Below, piece by piece: positions 7,717-15,050 of a stretch of DNA of 18,407 nt (positions are counted from its first letter, which is position 1; every line of letters begins with the position of its first letter). Position numbers and translations under genes: made by a program. Below the pieces are notes generated by a model. That model saw only the letters and a list, made by a program, of their open reading frames with translations. It searched no databases and was not told the origin of the DNA. Origin of the DNA: CAZFNQ01 sp964652125 (GTDB lineage: Bacteria > Patescibacteriota > Saccharimonadia > Saccharimonadales > JANWIN01); the NCBI GenBank assembly GCA_964652125.1, contig CAZZAE010000018.1, positions 1 to 18,407 on the forward strand, in the 5' to 3' direction.

Positions 7717-7731
7717 AGAATTACCTCTGTA

Positions 7732-7770
7732 TTGTCTGAGCGTAAGACCTTAGTTGTATCTGAGAGTAAG
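7732..7770. repeat. Imperfect 15-nt direct repeat upstream of uvrC
   Basis: TTGTCTGAGCGTAAG (7732-7746) and GTATCTGAGAGTAAG (7756-7770) match at 12 of 15 positions, 24 nt apart start to start. They lie just upstream of the uvrC -10, where an activator or repressor could bind. No known operator is recognised. Confidence 0.4.
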
Positions 7771-7786
7771 TAATAGTCAAAAATGA

Positions 7787-8635
7787 CTAATATGGATTTA
7801 CAGTTGTGGATTTAAGAACTAAATAAGTGCCCAGCGGTGCTGATAAGACCCTAAATCTAAATTCCATACTTCTATACATACCAGGTGTTAGAGGTACGTA
7901 ATTACAATAAGTTAAATCGTTGCGAGTAAAGCCCCCAAGCGCAACTCTTGTGCCGGTATTATTGTATGTTACGTCAGAATATACAGTGGCATTTGTAGGG
8001 TTAGTGTAGTTGAAGCAGACCCGAAAACCGTGTTTGCCCAGCGGTACTGACATATCCCTATATGGTCCGTATTGCATTTCGGCGGTTGTTGAGTCTTCAC
8101 CAGTCGTATCATGCGCCCAAGCCCACCCTGTACCATTACAAGGATCTGTTACACCTCCATCCACGCCGTTATTGACTGCACACCCTCCAGCATTATGATG
8201 TATCCCAGCTGTGTTGTAATAGAATGTGCCCGTGCTAGGAGGAGTGTTACTGGCGTTTAACATATTAATTACTTGCCAAGTTGAAGTGCCAACAATACCA
8301 TTCATGGTCAGTCCGGCAATGTGTTGGACATTTTTTACTCCATTAACGGTAGCTTGATCAAAATATCCGTTAACGGTTACTGAGGATTGACTAGCATCAT
8401 TCCGAAGGACATATTGTAAATAATGAACACAGGGGTAGTGTCCAGCAGTGTCGGTATCAAAGCCAGCTAATGAAGGTTGAGGAGCTGGGCAGTAGTAAGG
8501 ATTGAAATTTTCAGCATGGCTGCGTTTTAAGACATAACCACCAACCGCAGTCACAGCCGCAATAACAGCAATCGGAAGTAGCAGTTGATGGCTGAAGCCA
8601 TGTTGGTTTTTAGACAAACGTTTTAAAAAGCTCAT
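7787..8635 (-). CDS. Membrane-anchored peptidoglycan-binding protein
   Basis: This 282-residue surface protein has a short basic N-terminus with GFSH followed by one hydrophobic helix (about residues 17-36). The placement of G-F before the helix resembles a type IV prepilin signal, but the usual Glu at +5 is missing (GFSHQLLLP), so cleavage is doubtful and it may simply be anchored. Residues about 57-112 match PG_binding_1 (PF01471): HYPCVHYLQYVL, VNGYFDQATVNGVKNVQ and NGIVGTSTWQVIN, the three-helix module that holds cell-wall peptidoglycan. The C-terminal about 150 residues look beta-rich with several cysteines (CAVNNG, DPCNG, RVCF, TYCNY) suited to extracellular disulfides; I do not recognise this domain. 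No hydrolase is visible. The first in-frame start is a TTG at 8641; I chose the ATG at 8635. Confidence 0.82.
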   Translation of the reverse strand: MSFLKRLSKNQHGFSHQLLLPIAVIAAVTAVGGYVLKRSHAENFNPYYCPAPQPSLAGFDTDTAGHYPCVHYLQYVLRNDASQSSVTVNGYFDQATVNGVKNVQHIAGLTMNGIVGTSTWQVINMLNASNTPPSTGTFYYNTAGIHHNAGGCAVNNGVDGGVTDPCNGTGWAWAHDTTGEDSTTAEMQYGPYRDMSVPLGKHGFRVCFNYTNPTNATVYSDVTYNNTGTRVALGGFTRNDLTYCNYVPLTPGMYRSMEFRFRVLSAPLGTYLVLKSTTVNPY

Positions 8636-8661
8636 TTTCAATGTTATATATTTGTATTATA
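8636..8661 (-). promoter_or_regulatory. Predicted promoter region of the peptidoglycan-binding gene
   Basis: Two -10-like hexamers occur on the minus strand: TATAAC at 8643-8648, 7 nt before the ATG at 8635, and a perfect TATAAT at 8656-8661, which would give a leader near 14 nt. Neither has a good -35, and there is no Shine-Dalgarno sequence. Confidence 0.4.
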
Positions 8662-8690
8662 TGACGTTTATGGTAAAAATTATCCGTCAT
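8661..8690. repeat. Inverted repeat ATGACG-n18-CGTCAT upstream of the peptidoglycan-binding gene
   Basis: ATGACG (8661-8666) and its exact complement CGTCAT (8685-8690) flank 18 nt. One arm touches the TATAAT at 8656-8661 and the other sits where a -35 would be, so it could be an operator. Six-base arms can arise by chance. Confidence 0.3.
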
Positions 8691-8745
8691 TTACCTTACT
8701 CAGTCAAGTCAGGGTGTGGATATTTATTTTAAGTACGAAAATAGA

Positions 8746-9429
8746 TTATTTACTTTTTTCTTCAGTTTCTTGAGCAGCCTTATTATCTGGTGTGGACTCA
8801 TCGCCTTCAGTAGCTTCCTCACCCTCTGCCCCTTCTTCACCTTCAGCCGCTTCTTCTTCCTCAGATATTTGAGCCTTGGTTTCCTCGACGGTGGCAATTG
8901 GGTGTTCTTCTTCAGTAAGTATAATTACTCCGGTTGGTACGACGATGTCAGATACTGTAATTTTATCGCCTATTTCCGCTAGACCAGTGGCATCAACAGT
9001 TAGTTCGTCCACTAAATCTTTGGGGAAAGCTTCAATTTCAACACTATCCAGGTTGGAAATTACCATCAGTCCAGCCTTTTCAGCTGGAGCATCACCAATT
9101 AAGTGAACTGGGACTTCAGTTTGAACCTTTTCATCTTGCTTAATTGCGTTAAAAACTACGTGACGCATTTGGTGTTTTTTGGGATCAAAGTCTACGTCTT
9201 TAATTAGAGCCATATAAGTTTGTTTACCTAATGTCAGCATTAAGGGGTGGTGTTTTCCAGCTGCGTGGAAGACCCGGGTCAGCTCAATTTGGGGTACCAT
9301 AACGATTTTGGAAGCTTTTCCATGGTCATGAACAACGGCTGGAATTAGACCATCTCGTCTTAGCTGCCTGACTTGTTTGCCTTGAACTGTGCGCTCTTTG
9401 AGCACTAATGCAATTTCTTCGTTGCTCAT
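8746..9429 (-). CDS. rplY: Ribosomal protein bL25, long CTC/TL5 form
   Basis: L25 binds 5S rRNA in the large ribosomal subunit. The 227-residue product has the L25 domain (about 4-92: LVLKERTVQGKQVRQLRRDGLIPAVVHDHG, here split by RGK-type contacts, and FDPKKHQMRHVVF) and the CTC/TL5 C-terminal beta domain (about 93-183: VPVHLIGDAPAEKAGL, DSVEIEAFPKDLVDEL, ADVS-like GDKITVSDI). It ends in an acidic, low-complexity tail of about 40 residues rich in Glu, Ala and Gly (EEEEAAEGEEGAEGEE). An in-frame extension upstream to 9462 overlaps the promoter; the ATG at 9429 is chosen because AAGGAG lies 4 nt before it. It is the clearest Shine-Dalgarno-led single gene of the window. Confidence 0.95.
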   Translation of the reverse strand: MSNEEIALVLKERTVQGKQVRQLRRDGLIPAVVHDHGKASKIVMVPQIELTRVFHAAGKHHPLMLTLGKQTYMALIKDVDFDPKKHQMRHVVFNAIKQDEKVQTEVPVHLIGDAPAEKAGLMVISNLDSVEIEAFPKDLVDELTVDATGLAEIGDKITVSDIVVPTGVIILTEEEHPIATVEETKAQISEEEEAAEGEEGAEGEEATEGDESTPDNKAAQETEEKSK

Positions 9430-9433
9430 ATTA

Positions 9434-9461
9434 CTCCTTAAGATTCCGACGTAGTATAACA
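9434..9461 (-). promoter_or_regulatory. rplY extended -10 promoter and Shine-Dalgarno sequence
   Basis: On the minus strand, TGT-TATACT (9453-9461) is followed by AAGGAG (9434-9439), 4 nt before the ATG at 9429. The -35 position is poor. The predicted leader is about 17 nt, unlike the leaderless neighbours. Confidence 0.6.
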
Positions 9462-9481
9462 AATTTTTTCTCTGTTGGATA

Positions 9482-9497
9482 TGGTATGCTCAATGTA
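9482..9497 (+). promoter_or_regulatory. Extended -10 promoter of the DedA gene, predicting a leaderless transcript
   Basis: TGG-TATGCT (9482-9490) is followed by 7 nt and the ATG at 9498. The upstream in-frame ATG at 9486 lies inside the -10, which favours the later start. The promoter is divergent from rplY within 68 bp. Confidence 0.5.
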
Positions 9498-10115
9498 ATG
9501 CTTGACGTTACTCATCTCATTGAAAGCGGCGGTCTAATTCTAATAGCAGGTATTATTTTTGCAGAATCGGGATTGTTAGCTGGCTTTTTCCTACCGGGCG
9601 ATACTCTGCTTTTCACAGCTGGTTTCTTTGCAGCCCAGGGTAAGTTGCCGCTTGGATGGTTACTTCTGGTTGTATTTGTCGCCGCCGTGGCTGGATATGA
9701 AATGGGTTACCGGATCGGGGCTCGCTTCGGAAAGCGTTTATTTTCCAAGAAAGAAGGTATAATTTTCCGTCAAGAGTATCTAGAGCGTTCAGAAGAATTT
9801 TATAAAAAGCACGGTGGGAAAACTGTTTTATTGTCTCGCTTTGTTCCGGTAGTACGAACTTTTGCCCCAGTTGTGGCTGGTATTGGTAATATGCCCAAAC
9901 CTCGTTTCACAAGTTTTAACGCGGCTGGTGCTGTAATCTGGACAACCAGCATAATTCTTCTGGGCCATTGGCTTGGCAAGCGTATACCCAATATTGATAA
10001 ATATCTATTACCAGCGGTTGCAATTGCCACACTACTTACATTTGGTCCGACAATTATTCACTTGCTAAGAGACAAAAAGTTTCGAACCAAAATTTTGTCA
10101 AGATTTCGTCATTAA
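9498..10115 (+). CDS. DedA-family (SNARE-associated/VTT) membrane protein
   Basis: The 205-residue product has the DedA layout: an N-terminal re-entrant region with ESGLLAGFFLPGDTLLFTAG (about 23-42), a helix with AGYEMGYRIGARFGKRLF (about 65-83), the central RFVPVVRTFAPVVAGIGNMP motif (about 115-134), FTSFNAAGAVIWTTSIILLGHWLG (about 137-160), and a final helix near 172-190 before a basic tail. The acidic E and D of the first motif and the arginines of RF.P..RT are the residues known to matter in the family. Some bacterial members recycle undecaprenyl phosphate across the membrane, which would serve cell-wall synthesis; that role is inference here. Longer in-frame starts (9408, 9486) run through the promoter, so the ATG at 9498 is preferred. 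Confidence 0.9.
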   Translation: MLDVTHLIESGGLILIAGIIFAESGLLAGFFLPGDTLLFTAGFFAAQGKLPLGWLLLVVFVAAVAGYEMGYRIGARFGKRLFSKKEGIIFRQEYLERSEEFYKKHGGKTVLLSRFVPVVRTFAPVVAGIGNMPKPRFTSFNAAGAVIWTTSIILLGHWLGKRIPNIDKYLLPAVAIATLLTFGPTIIHLLRDKKFRTKILSRFRH

Positions 10116-10121
10116 TAAACA

Positions 10122-10158
10122 TTGATATTATTATCTTTTTATAGTTTAATATATCGAT
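10122..10158 (+). promoter_or_regulatory. Promoter of the 10159 gene, predicting a near-leaderless transcript
   Basis: TTGATA (10122-10127), 17 nt, TTTAAT (10145-10150), then 8 nt to the ATG. No Shine-Dalgarno sequence is present. Confidence 0.6.
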
Positions 10159-10986
10159 ATGTGGTTTCAAGACAAAGAGGTAAAACATTATCGTAAAGCG
10201 TTTAAATCAGACGTAGAAGCTCTGCGATTAGCTTTTGCTAATGATGATGAAGTGCAATCGGCTCAGAAAAAAGCAGAAGTCATTGATAAGCTTAGAATCG
10301 AATTAGCAAATAGAAAATTTACAACTCATTCAGTTTTAGTCGCTCCTAAACCAAGTCAGTTTTTAATAAGACACGCATTTTCTGATCCTGAATTCCATAC
10401 AGACGCGGATATTCAGACATTTGTAACAAATGTACTTTATCCTATCGCTGGAATAGATGTAGACCGTCCAAGTTTTAGCGCTAATGTTGTAGATGCCGCT
10501 AAAAAAAGTGCTTGTTATCAAGCCGAAAGATTTTTTCACTATACGCTAGAACAAATATTAACCGATAAACGACCTACACAGCCACGAATTGGCGTCTATC
10601 ATTCTCCTGACGCTCAACCATTAGCCCTTCGAAAAACACACGATATAAGCACGGCACTATCCCTGGAACCATTTGTAGTTGGTCAAGCTAATATTCCACC
10701 AGGTACAATTATTGGAATTGCGGACTATAACGCTGAAGAAACTGGTCATTTTAATATTGATTCCGTTCAGTACTCTACTTATTTAGTAGATAGAGCTTTG
10801 GACCTTGCTCCCAGGAGACTGACACCATGGGCATACGACGATGAGTTAGACAGAATGCATTTTGCTGCCTTCAATCAAAAAGATGGTTTTGATGCCGCAC
10901 GGGGAGAAATAGTCAGATCACATACTATTGATGATTTTAGGCTAGCTGCCGGTCAAGTTATGAATCTGTGTGGTGTTGCTTCGTAA
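10159..10986 (+). CDS. Unrecognised 275-residue soluble protein
   Basis: I do not recognise this protein. It has no signal peptide or membrane helix. The first 55 residues are charged and helical (KAFKSDVEALRLAFANDDEV, then QKKAEVIDKLRIELANRKF) and could form a coiled coil. The middle (about 85-135) is mixed, and the C-terminal half has strand-like runs (RIGVYHSP near 151, GTIIGIADYN near 192, FNIDSVQYSTYLVDRAL near 206) that suggest an alpha/beta fold. There are two cysteines, and no recognisable catalytic motif. It stands between the dedA gene (43 bp upstream) and convergent uvrA (15 bp), with its own canonical promoter, so it is probably monocistronic. Real gene likely; function unknown. 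Confidence 0.72.
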   Translation: MWFQDKEVKHYRKAFKSDVEALRLAFANDDEVQSAQKKAEVIDKLRIELANRKFTTHSVLVAPKPSQFLIRHAFSDPEFHTDADIQTFVTNVLYPIAGIDVDRPSFSANVVDAAKKSACYQAERFFHYTLEQILTDKRPTQPRIGVYHSPDAQPLALRKTHDISTALSLEPFVVGQANIPPGTIIGIADYNAEETGHFNIDSVQYSTYLVDRALDLAPRRLTPWAYDDELDRMHFAAFNQKDGFDAARGEIVRSHTIDDFRLAAGQVMNLCGVAS

Positions 10987-11018
10987 ATTCTATTTGAAGT
11001 TTTAAAGCATCTTTTTTA
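10977..11018 (+). terminator. Possible weak terminator between the 10159 gene and uvrA
   Basis: TGCTT (10977-10981) can pair with AAGCA (11005-11009), followed by TCTTTTTT. The stem is only 5 bp with a large loop, and both arms overlap coding sequence, so support is weak. Confidence 0.2.
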
Positions 11019-13812
11019 AATATTGCCCGGTATAGCTTTTGGGGTTTTTGGCTACTTGTTCTGGGGTGCCAATAGCCACAACATTGCCACCAGCTTCACC
11101 ACCTTCGGGCCCCATATCTATTATATGATCGGCCGATTTTATGACGTCAAGATTATGTTCAATAACAATCATGCTGTTGCCAGCTTCTACTAGAGCGTGC
11201 AAGACTTGTAGCAATTTGTTAACGTCAGCCATATGCAGACCGGTAGTTGGTTCATCAAGTATGTAGAGAGTCCGTCCAGTTGGTCGCCTTGAAAGTTCGC
11301 TTGCTAGCTTAATTCGCTGAGCTTCACCACCACTAAGCGTAGTAGCGGGTTGACCCAGACCAATATAACCTAGACCAACATCCACCAAGGTTTGTAGCTT
11401 GCGAGCTACCGACGGAATGTTGATAAAAAATTCTAGAGCTTGTTCACAGGTCATTTCCAAGACATCGCTAATAGTTTTGCCTTTGTAGTGTATTTCTAGA
11501 GCTTCCCGGTTGTAGCGTTTGCCGTGGCAAACTTCACAAGTTACATAAACATCAGGTAAAAAGTGCATTTCAATTTTAATAATGCCGTCACCGCTACAGT
11601 TTTCACAGCGTCCACCTTTGACATTAAAACTAAACCGACCTGGACTATAGCCACGTAGTTTAGCTTCAGGTACTGAGGCAAAAAGTTCACGGATAGGTGT
11701 AAAAAGACCGGTGTATGTAGCCGGATTGCTACGCGGTGTCCGGCCAATAGGTGATTGATCAATAATAATGGCTTTGTCTAAGTGAGAAATGCCAATAATT
11801 TCATCATGATGACCTGGCACTGTACTTGCCCGGTGTAAACGAGCCGATAATTCCTTAGCTAAGATATCGTTTATCAGGCTAGACTTGCCACTTCCCGATA
11901 CTCCACTAACTACTACTAGTTTGCCCAGCGGTATTTCCACATCAATATTGTGAAGATTATTTTCTCGAGCCCCTTTTACAACTAATGATTTTCCATTGCC
12001 AGAGCGACGTTTGGTAGGGACAGATATCTTTTTGTCACCACGCAGGTATTGTCCAGTGATACTGGGTTTAGACTTACTGACAACCTCAGGACTGCCATGC
12101 GCGACAATTTGACCGCCATGAATTCCGGCGCCAGGTCCAATATCTAGAAGATAATCGGCAGTTCGAATAGTTTCCTCATCATGCTCAACCACAATAACTG
12201 TATTACCTAGATCACGTAAATTTTTAAGAGTACTTATTAACCTGGCATTATCGCGCTGATGCAATCCAATTGATGGTTCGTCTAGGACATATAAAACTCC
12301 CTGGAGACCAGATCCAATCTGAGTAGCTAAACGAATGCGCTGAGCTTCACCACCTGACAGAGTAACCGCACTTCTGAGCAAGTTGAGGTAGTTTAAACCA
12401 ACGTCTTGTAAAAAGACCAAACGAGATTTAATTTCCTTTAGTATTTGTTGGGCAATATGTTGCTGCTTCGCATCAAGTTTTAGAGTGTCAAAAAAAGTTA
12501 CGGCCTCATCTATGGATTGCTGGCAGATATCCATTATAGATTTTCCAACGATAGTTACAGCCAGGACTTCCGGTTTGAGTCGCAGGCCATGACAAGCATG
12601 GCAAGGTCGTTCCTGCATAAAGCGTTCAATGTCACGACGCATAAAGTCACTGTTGGTTTCCTTGTGGCGTCGTTCAAGGTTTGGTATCACGCCCTCATAT
12701 GTAGTTTCAAAATGGCGTCCCATAGATAGAGAAACTCGGTACTTTTCAGAGCCTGTACCGTACATTATTTTATCCATTTGATCTTTGCTAAGCTCGCCAG
12801 TGGGCACATGTAAACTGAAACCATATCGATCAGCTACAGCTTGGAGTTTTTTCATGTACCAGGCATCAACGGCTACCCGATTAAATGGGCGAATTGCACC
12901 CTCAGCAATAGTCAGTCGGCCGTTGGGAATGACCAACCCGGGATCTACTTCTAGTCGAGAACCTAGACCTGTACAAACTGGACAAGCACCATGGGGGCTA
13001 TTAAAACTAAAGGTTCGCGGTTCTAGTTCTGGAATTGCAACTTGGGGATGGTCAATGCAGGCATACATTAAGCTGTACGCCGACTCTAGGTTGTTGTCAG
13101 CATTGAGAACAACAACTTTGCCTTCGGCAATATCTAGGGCTTGTTCGATAGATTGACTCAACCTGCCCTGACTATCTGCATCATTGACTAGTCTATCGAT
13201 GACGATTTCGATTTTATGTTTGAAGTTTTTATCAAGTGTTGGGAATTCATCTAGCGAATAGACAACACCATCAACTCGGGACCTGGCAAAGCCAGCTCGC
13301 ATATATTGTTCTGGAATATGCTCAAAAGCTCCTTTTTTGTCTATTACCACTGGTGCCAAAACCATTAACTTGGCGCCCGAGGGCAAACCAGAAATTTGGT
13401 CAACTATAGCAGCTGTAGTTTGCCGAGTTACAGGTTTGCCGCAAACTGGACAATGCGGTACACCAATGCGCGCAAATAGTAGACGCAGATAATCATAAAT
13501 TTCAGTCACTGTTGCGACAGTACTGCGGGGGTTTCGACTAGTAGATTTTTGATCAATGCTAATAGCTGGGCTTAAGCCGTCAATTTGATCGACATCCGGT
13601 TTTTCCATTAGTCCCAGGAATTGACGGGCGTAGGAACTAAGTGACTCGACGTAGCGGCGTTGTCCCTCAGCGTAGATTGTGTCAAAGGCAAGAGATGATT
13701 TACCAGATCCAGACAGTCCAGTTATAACTACAAATTTATTGCGTGGAATCTCAACATCAACGTTTTTTAAGTTGTGTTCCCTGGCCCCTTTTACGACTAT
13801 ATTATCAATCAT
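11002..13812 (-). CDS. uvrA: UvrABC excinuclease subunit A
   Basis: UvrA is the damage-recognising ATPase dimer that loads UvrB. The 936-residue product has the full architecture: first Walker A GLSGSGKS at 32-39 with the downstream YAEGQRRYVESLSSYARQFLG motif; a first zinc pair (CPVC in GVPHCPVCGKPV); a second zinc module (CPVC near 280, CHACHGLRLKPE further on); the first ABC signature (LSGGEAQRIRLATQ) and DEPSIGLH; a second Walker A (GVSGSGKSSL); the CENCSGDG...CEVCHGKRY zinc finger; and a second signature (LSGGEAQRIKLASEL) with DEPTTGLH. Nothing is missing. The ATG has no Shine-Dalgarno sequence but a perfect TATAAT 10 nt upstream. uvrC is in this window; uvrB is not. I see no LexA box. 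Confidence 0.97.
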   Translation of the reverse strand: MIDNIVVKGAREHNLKNVDVEIPRNKFVVITGLSGSGKSSLAFDTIYAEGQRRYVESLSSYARQFLGLMEKPDVDQIDGLSPAISIDQKSTSRNPRSTVATVTEIYDYLRLLFARIGVPHCPVCGKPVTRQTTAAIVDQISGLPSGAKLMVLAPVVIDKKGAFEHIPEQYMRAGFARSRVDGVVYSLDEFPTLDKNFKHKIEIVIDRLVNDADSQGRLSQSIEQALDIAEGKVVVLNADNNLESAYSLMYACIDHPQVAIPELEPRTFSFNSPHGACPVCTGLGSRLEVDPGLVIPNGRLTIAEGAIRPFNRVAVDAWYMKKLQAVADRYGFSLHVPTGELSKDQMDKIMYGTGSEKYRVSLSMGRHFETTYEGVIPNLERRHKETNSDFMRRDIERFMQERPCHACHGLRLKPEVLAVTIVGKSIMDICQQSIDEAVTFFDTLKLDAKQQHIAQQILKEIKSRLVFLQDVGLNYLNLLRSAVTLSGGEAQRIRLATQIGSGLQGVLYVLDEPSIGLHQRDNARLISTLKNLRDLGNTVIVVEHDEETIRTADYLLDIGPGAGIHGGQIVAHGSPEVVSKSKPSITGQYLRGDKKISVPTKRRSGNGKSLVVKGARENNLHNIDVEIPLGKLVVVSGVSGSGKSSLINDILAKELSARLHRASTVPGHHDEIIGISHLDKAIIIDQSPIGRTPRSNPATYTGLFTPIRELFASVPEAKLRGYSPGRFSFNVKGGRCENCSGDGIIKIEMHFLPDVYVTCEVCHGKRYNREALEIHYKGKTISDVLEMTCEQALEFFINIPSVARKLQTLVDVGLGYIGLGQPATTLSGGEAQRIKLASELSRRPTGRTLYILDEPTTGLHMADVNKLLQVLHALVEAGNSMIVIEHNLDVIKSADHIIDMGPEGGEAGGNVVAIGTPEQVAKNPKSYTGQYLKKML

Positions 13813-13828
13813 AAGTCGAGCAATTATA
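13813..13828 (-). promoter_or_regulatory. Predicted -10 of uvrA, near-leaderless
   Basis: TATAAT (13823-13828, minus strand) ends 10 nt before the ATG at 13812. The -35 position (TGGTAT at 17 nt) is poor. Leader length would be about 3-4 nt. Confidence 0.5.
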
Positions 13829-13882
13829 CGCTAAAACAGAGAAAAATACCAGTCCCTGGGTGTCTTTGTGATAGTCTAGAAT

Positions 13883-13901
13883 TATAAATGAGTTGGGTTT
13901 T
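13883..13901 (+). promoter_or_regulatory. Predicted -10 of pheA
   Basis: TATAAA (13883-13888) ends 13 nt before the ATG at 13902. No good -35 and no Shine-Dalgarno sequence are visible; the leader would be about 6 nt. Confidence 0.35.
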
Positions 13902-14732
13902 ATGCCACTTCGAGTAGCTATCCAGGGGCAACGTGCCTCTTTTCATAGCATTGCCGCTAGGCGGTTGTTTGGTAATAACATTGAACTTGTAACCTGTGAG
14001 ACTTTTGAAGCCACCTTTGCTGCTCTTGCTGAAGACAAAGCCGATAAAATCGTAGTAGCACTAGAAAATTCTCTGTTTGGGTCTATCAACCAGACCTATG
14101 ATTTGTTGATCAAATACAAGTTTTGGATTAGTAGCGAGCTCTACTTGCATATTAAACAGTGTTTAATGGGCTTACCAAGTGCTAAATTGGCCGACATTAC
14201 CGAGGTTCATTCCCAGCTACAAGCTCTGGCTCAGTGTGAAACATACCTTGATAAGCATTTACCAAGCGCCAAGCGTATTGAACAACATGACACTGCCGCA
14301 AGTGCTATGGCGATAAAAAAATGGGGTAACCCCCATAAAGCTGCCATAGGTTCTGTTGAAGCTGCTAAGTTGTATGGCCTTGAGATTTTAGCTTCGGAAA
14401 TTGAGACTCACCGGCAAAACTACACACGATTCGTTGTTTTGGAGAAGCAGACTATCGTTAATAAAGAAGCTAATAAGACTTCGCTGGTTTTAACTACTCA
14501 CCATAAACCTGGCGCCTTACATAAGGCACTTGGAGTTTTTGCTGACCAAAAAATGAATCTAACTAAGTTACAATCTCGACCGATTATAGATAAAGCCTGG
14601 CATTATATGTTTTATCTTGACGTTGCAGCATCGGCTAATACGAAGATCTTTAACGACATTAAATTGTCTCTTAAAAAACAGGGTTGTGAGGTAACCATTT
14701 TAGGTAGCTACGTCGCTGGTATAAATACTTAG
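13902..14732 (+). CDS. pheA: Prephenate dehydratase with ACT domain
   Basis: This cytosolic enzyme converts prephenate to phenylpyruvate, the penultimate step of phenylalanine synthesis. The 276-residue product is a stand-alone dehydratase: IQGQRASFHSIAAR at 7-20, VALENSLFGSI at 52-62 (usually VPIENSxxG), HDTAAS at 129-134, the catalytic TRF at 175-177 (NYTRF), then an ACT regulatory domain from about 193 with GALHKALGVF (204-213) and NLTKLQSRP (219-227). The ESRP motif that helps bind the feedback inhibitor phenylalanine reads QSRP here. No chorismate mutase or other aromatic-pathway gene is in the window, so where prephenate comes from is unclear; CPR bacteria usually lack that pathway. The frame opens at a TTG (13893), but the ATG at 13902 is chosen by family start. 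Confidence 0.9.
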   Translation: MPLRVAIQGQRASFHSIAARRLFGNNIELVTCETFEATFAALAEDKADKIVVALENSLFGSINQTYDLLIKYKFWISSELYLHIKQCLMGLPSAKLADITEVHSQLQALAQCETYLDKHLPSAKRIEQHDTAASAMAIKKWGNPHKAAIGSVEAAKLYGLEILASEIETHRQNYTRFVVLEKQTIVNKEANKTSLVLTTHHKPGALHKALGVFADQKMNLTKLQSRPIIDKAWHYMFYLDVAASANTKIFNDIKLSLKKQGCEVTILGSYVAGINT

Positions 14733-14755
14733 CATAAGCATTGTATAAAATAATC

Positions 14756-14800
14756 TTGACATTTGTGCTAATTAGTATAGAATTGCAGTTAATCAGAGGA
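14756..14800 (+). promoter_or_regulatory. Promoter and Shine-Dalgarno sequence of the 14808 gene
   Basis: TTGACA (14756-14761), 16 nt, TAGAAT (14778-14783), then AGAGGA (14795-14800), 7 nt before the ATG at 14808. The only consensus -35 in the window, with a leader of roughly 18 nt. Confidence 0.6.
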
Positions 14801-14807
14801 CACGGTT

Positions 14808-15050
14808 ATGATGCTGCAGTTTATAGTTCTGGGGCTTATCCCCGGAACAAATACTCAAATAAGTTTAGGTTTTATTCTTGGTTTTTCAGCCATTGTTTTA
14901 ATTATGGCCCTGCTATTAATGGAAGTTTCCTCACTCAGACAGCTAGTTCGTCAAATTGTTCCCATCACTAAATATGTTTTAAGCTCAACCGGTCATACCC
15001 TTAACCGCCTAAGAGGCTTTGTCCATAAAGCTTCAACTCATCGAGTATAG
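14808..15050 (+). CDS. Small membrane protein with a GLIPGTN motif
   Basis: This 80-residue protein starts with LQFIVLGLIPGTNTQISLGF, continues as a hydrophobic helix (about residues 20-38, GFILGFSAIVLIMALLLME), and ends in a basic helix (RQLVRQI ... LNRLRGFVHKASTHR). I cannot name a family; the IPGTN turn between two hydrophobic segments suggests a conserved short loop. Two adjacent ATGs (14808, 14811) are possible. A consensus -35, a TAGAAT -10 and an AGAGGA Shine-Dalgarno sequence support a real gene. It overlaps the 3' end of exoI on the opposite strand by 50 bp, tail to tail. An overlapping frame at 14741-14971 is not considered real. Confidence 0.68.
   Translation: MMLQFIVLGLIPGTNTQISLGFILGFSAIVLIMALLLMEVSSLRQLVRQIVPITKYVLSSTGHTLNRLRGFVHKASTHRV

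Noticed and set aside
7780..7796. Short hairpin TAGTCA-TTTT-TGACTA at the end of the peptidoglycan-binding gene as a terminator
   Set aside because: It is followed by TTACTTACTC rather than a T run, so it is not a convincing intrinsic terminator.
9408..9497. Longer DedA start adding about 30 residues
   Set aside because: The extension runs through the divergent rplY/dedA promoter region and lacks the family pattern.
13813..13901. LexA/SOS box between uvrA and pheA
   Set aside because: No CTGT-n8-ACAG or CGAAC-n4-GTTCG pattern is present.
14741..14971. Alternative open frame of 76 residues overlapping the 14808 gene
   Set aside because: No convincing start signal; the overlapping 14808 frame has a promoter, a Shine-Dalgarno sequence and a membrane-protein composition.
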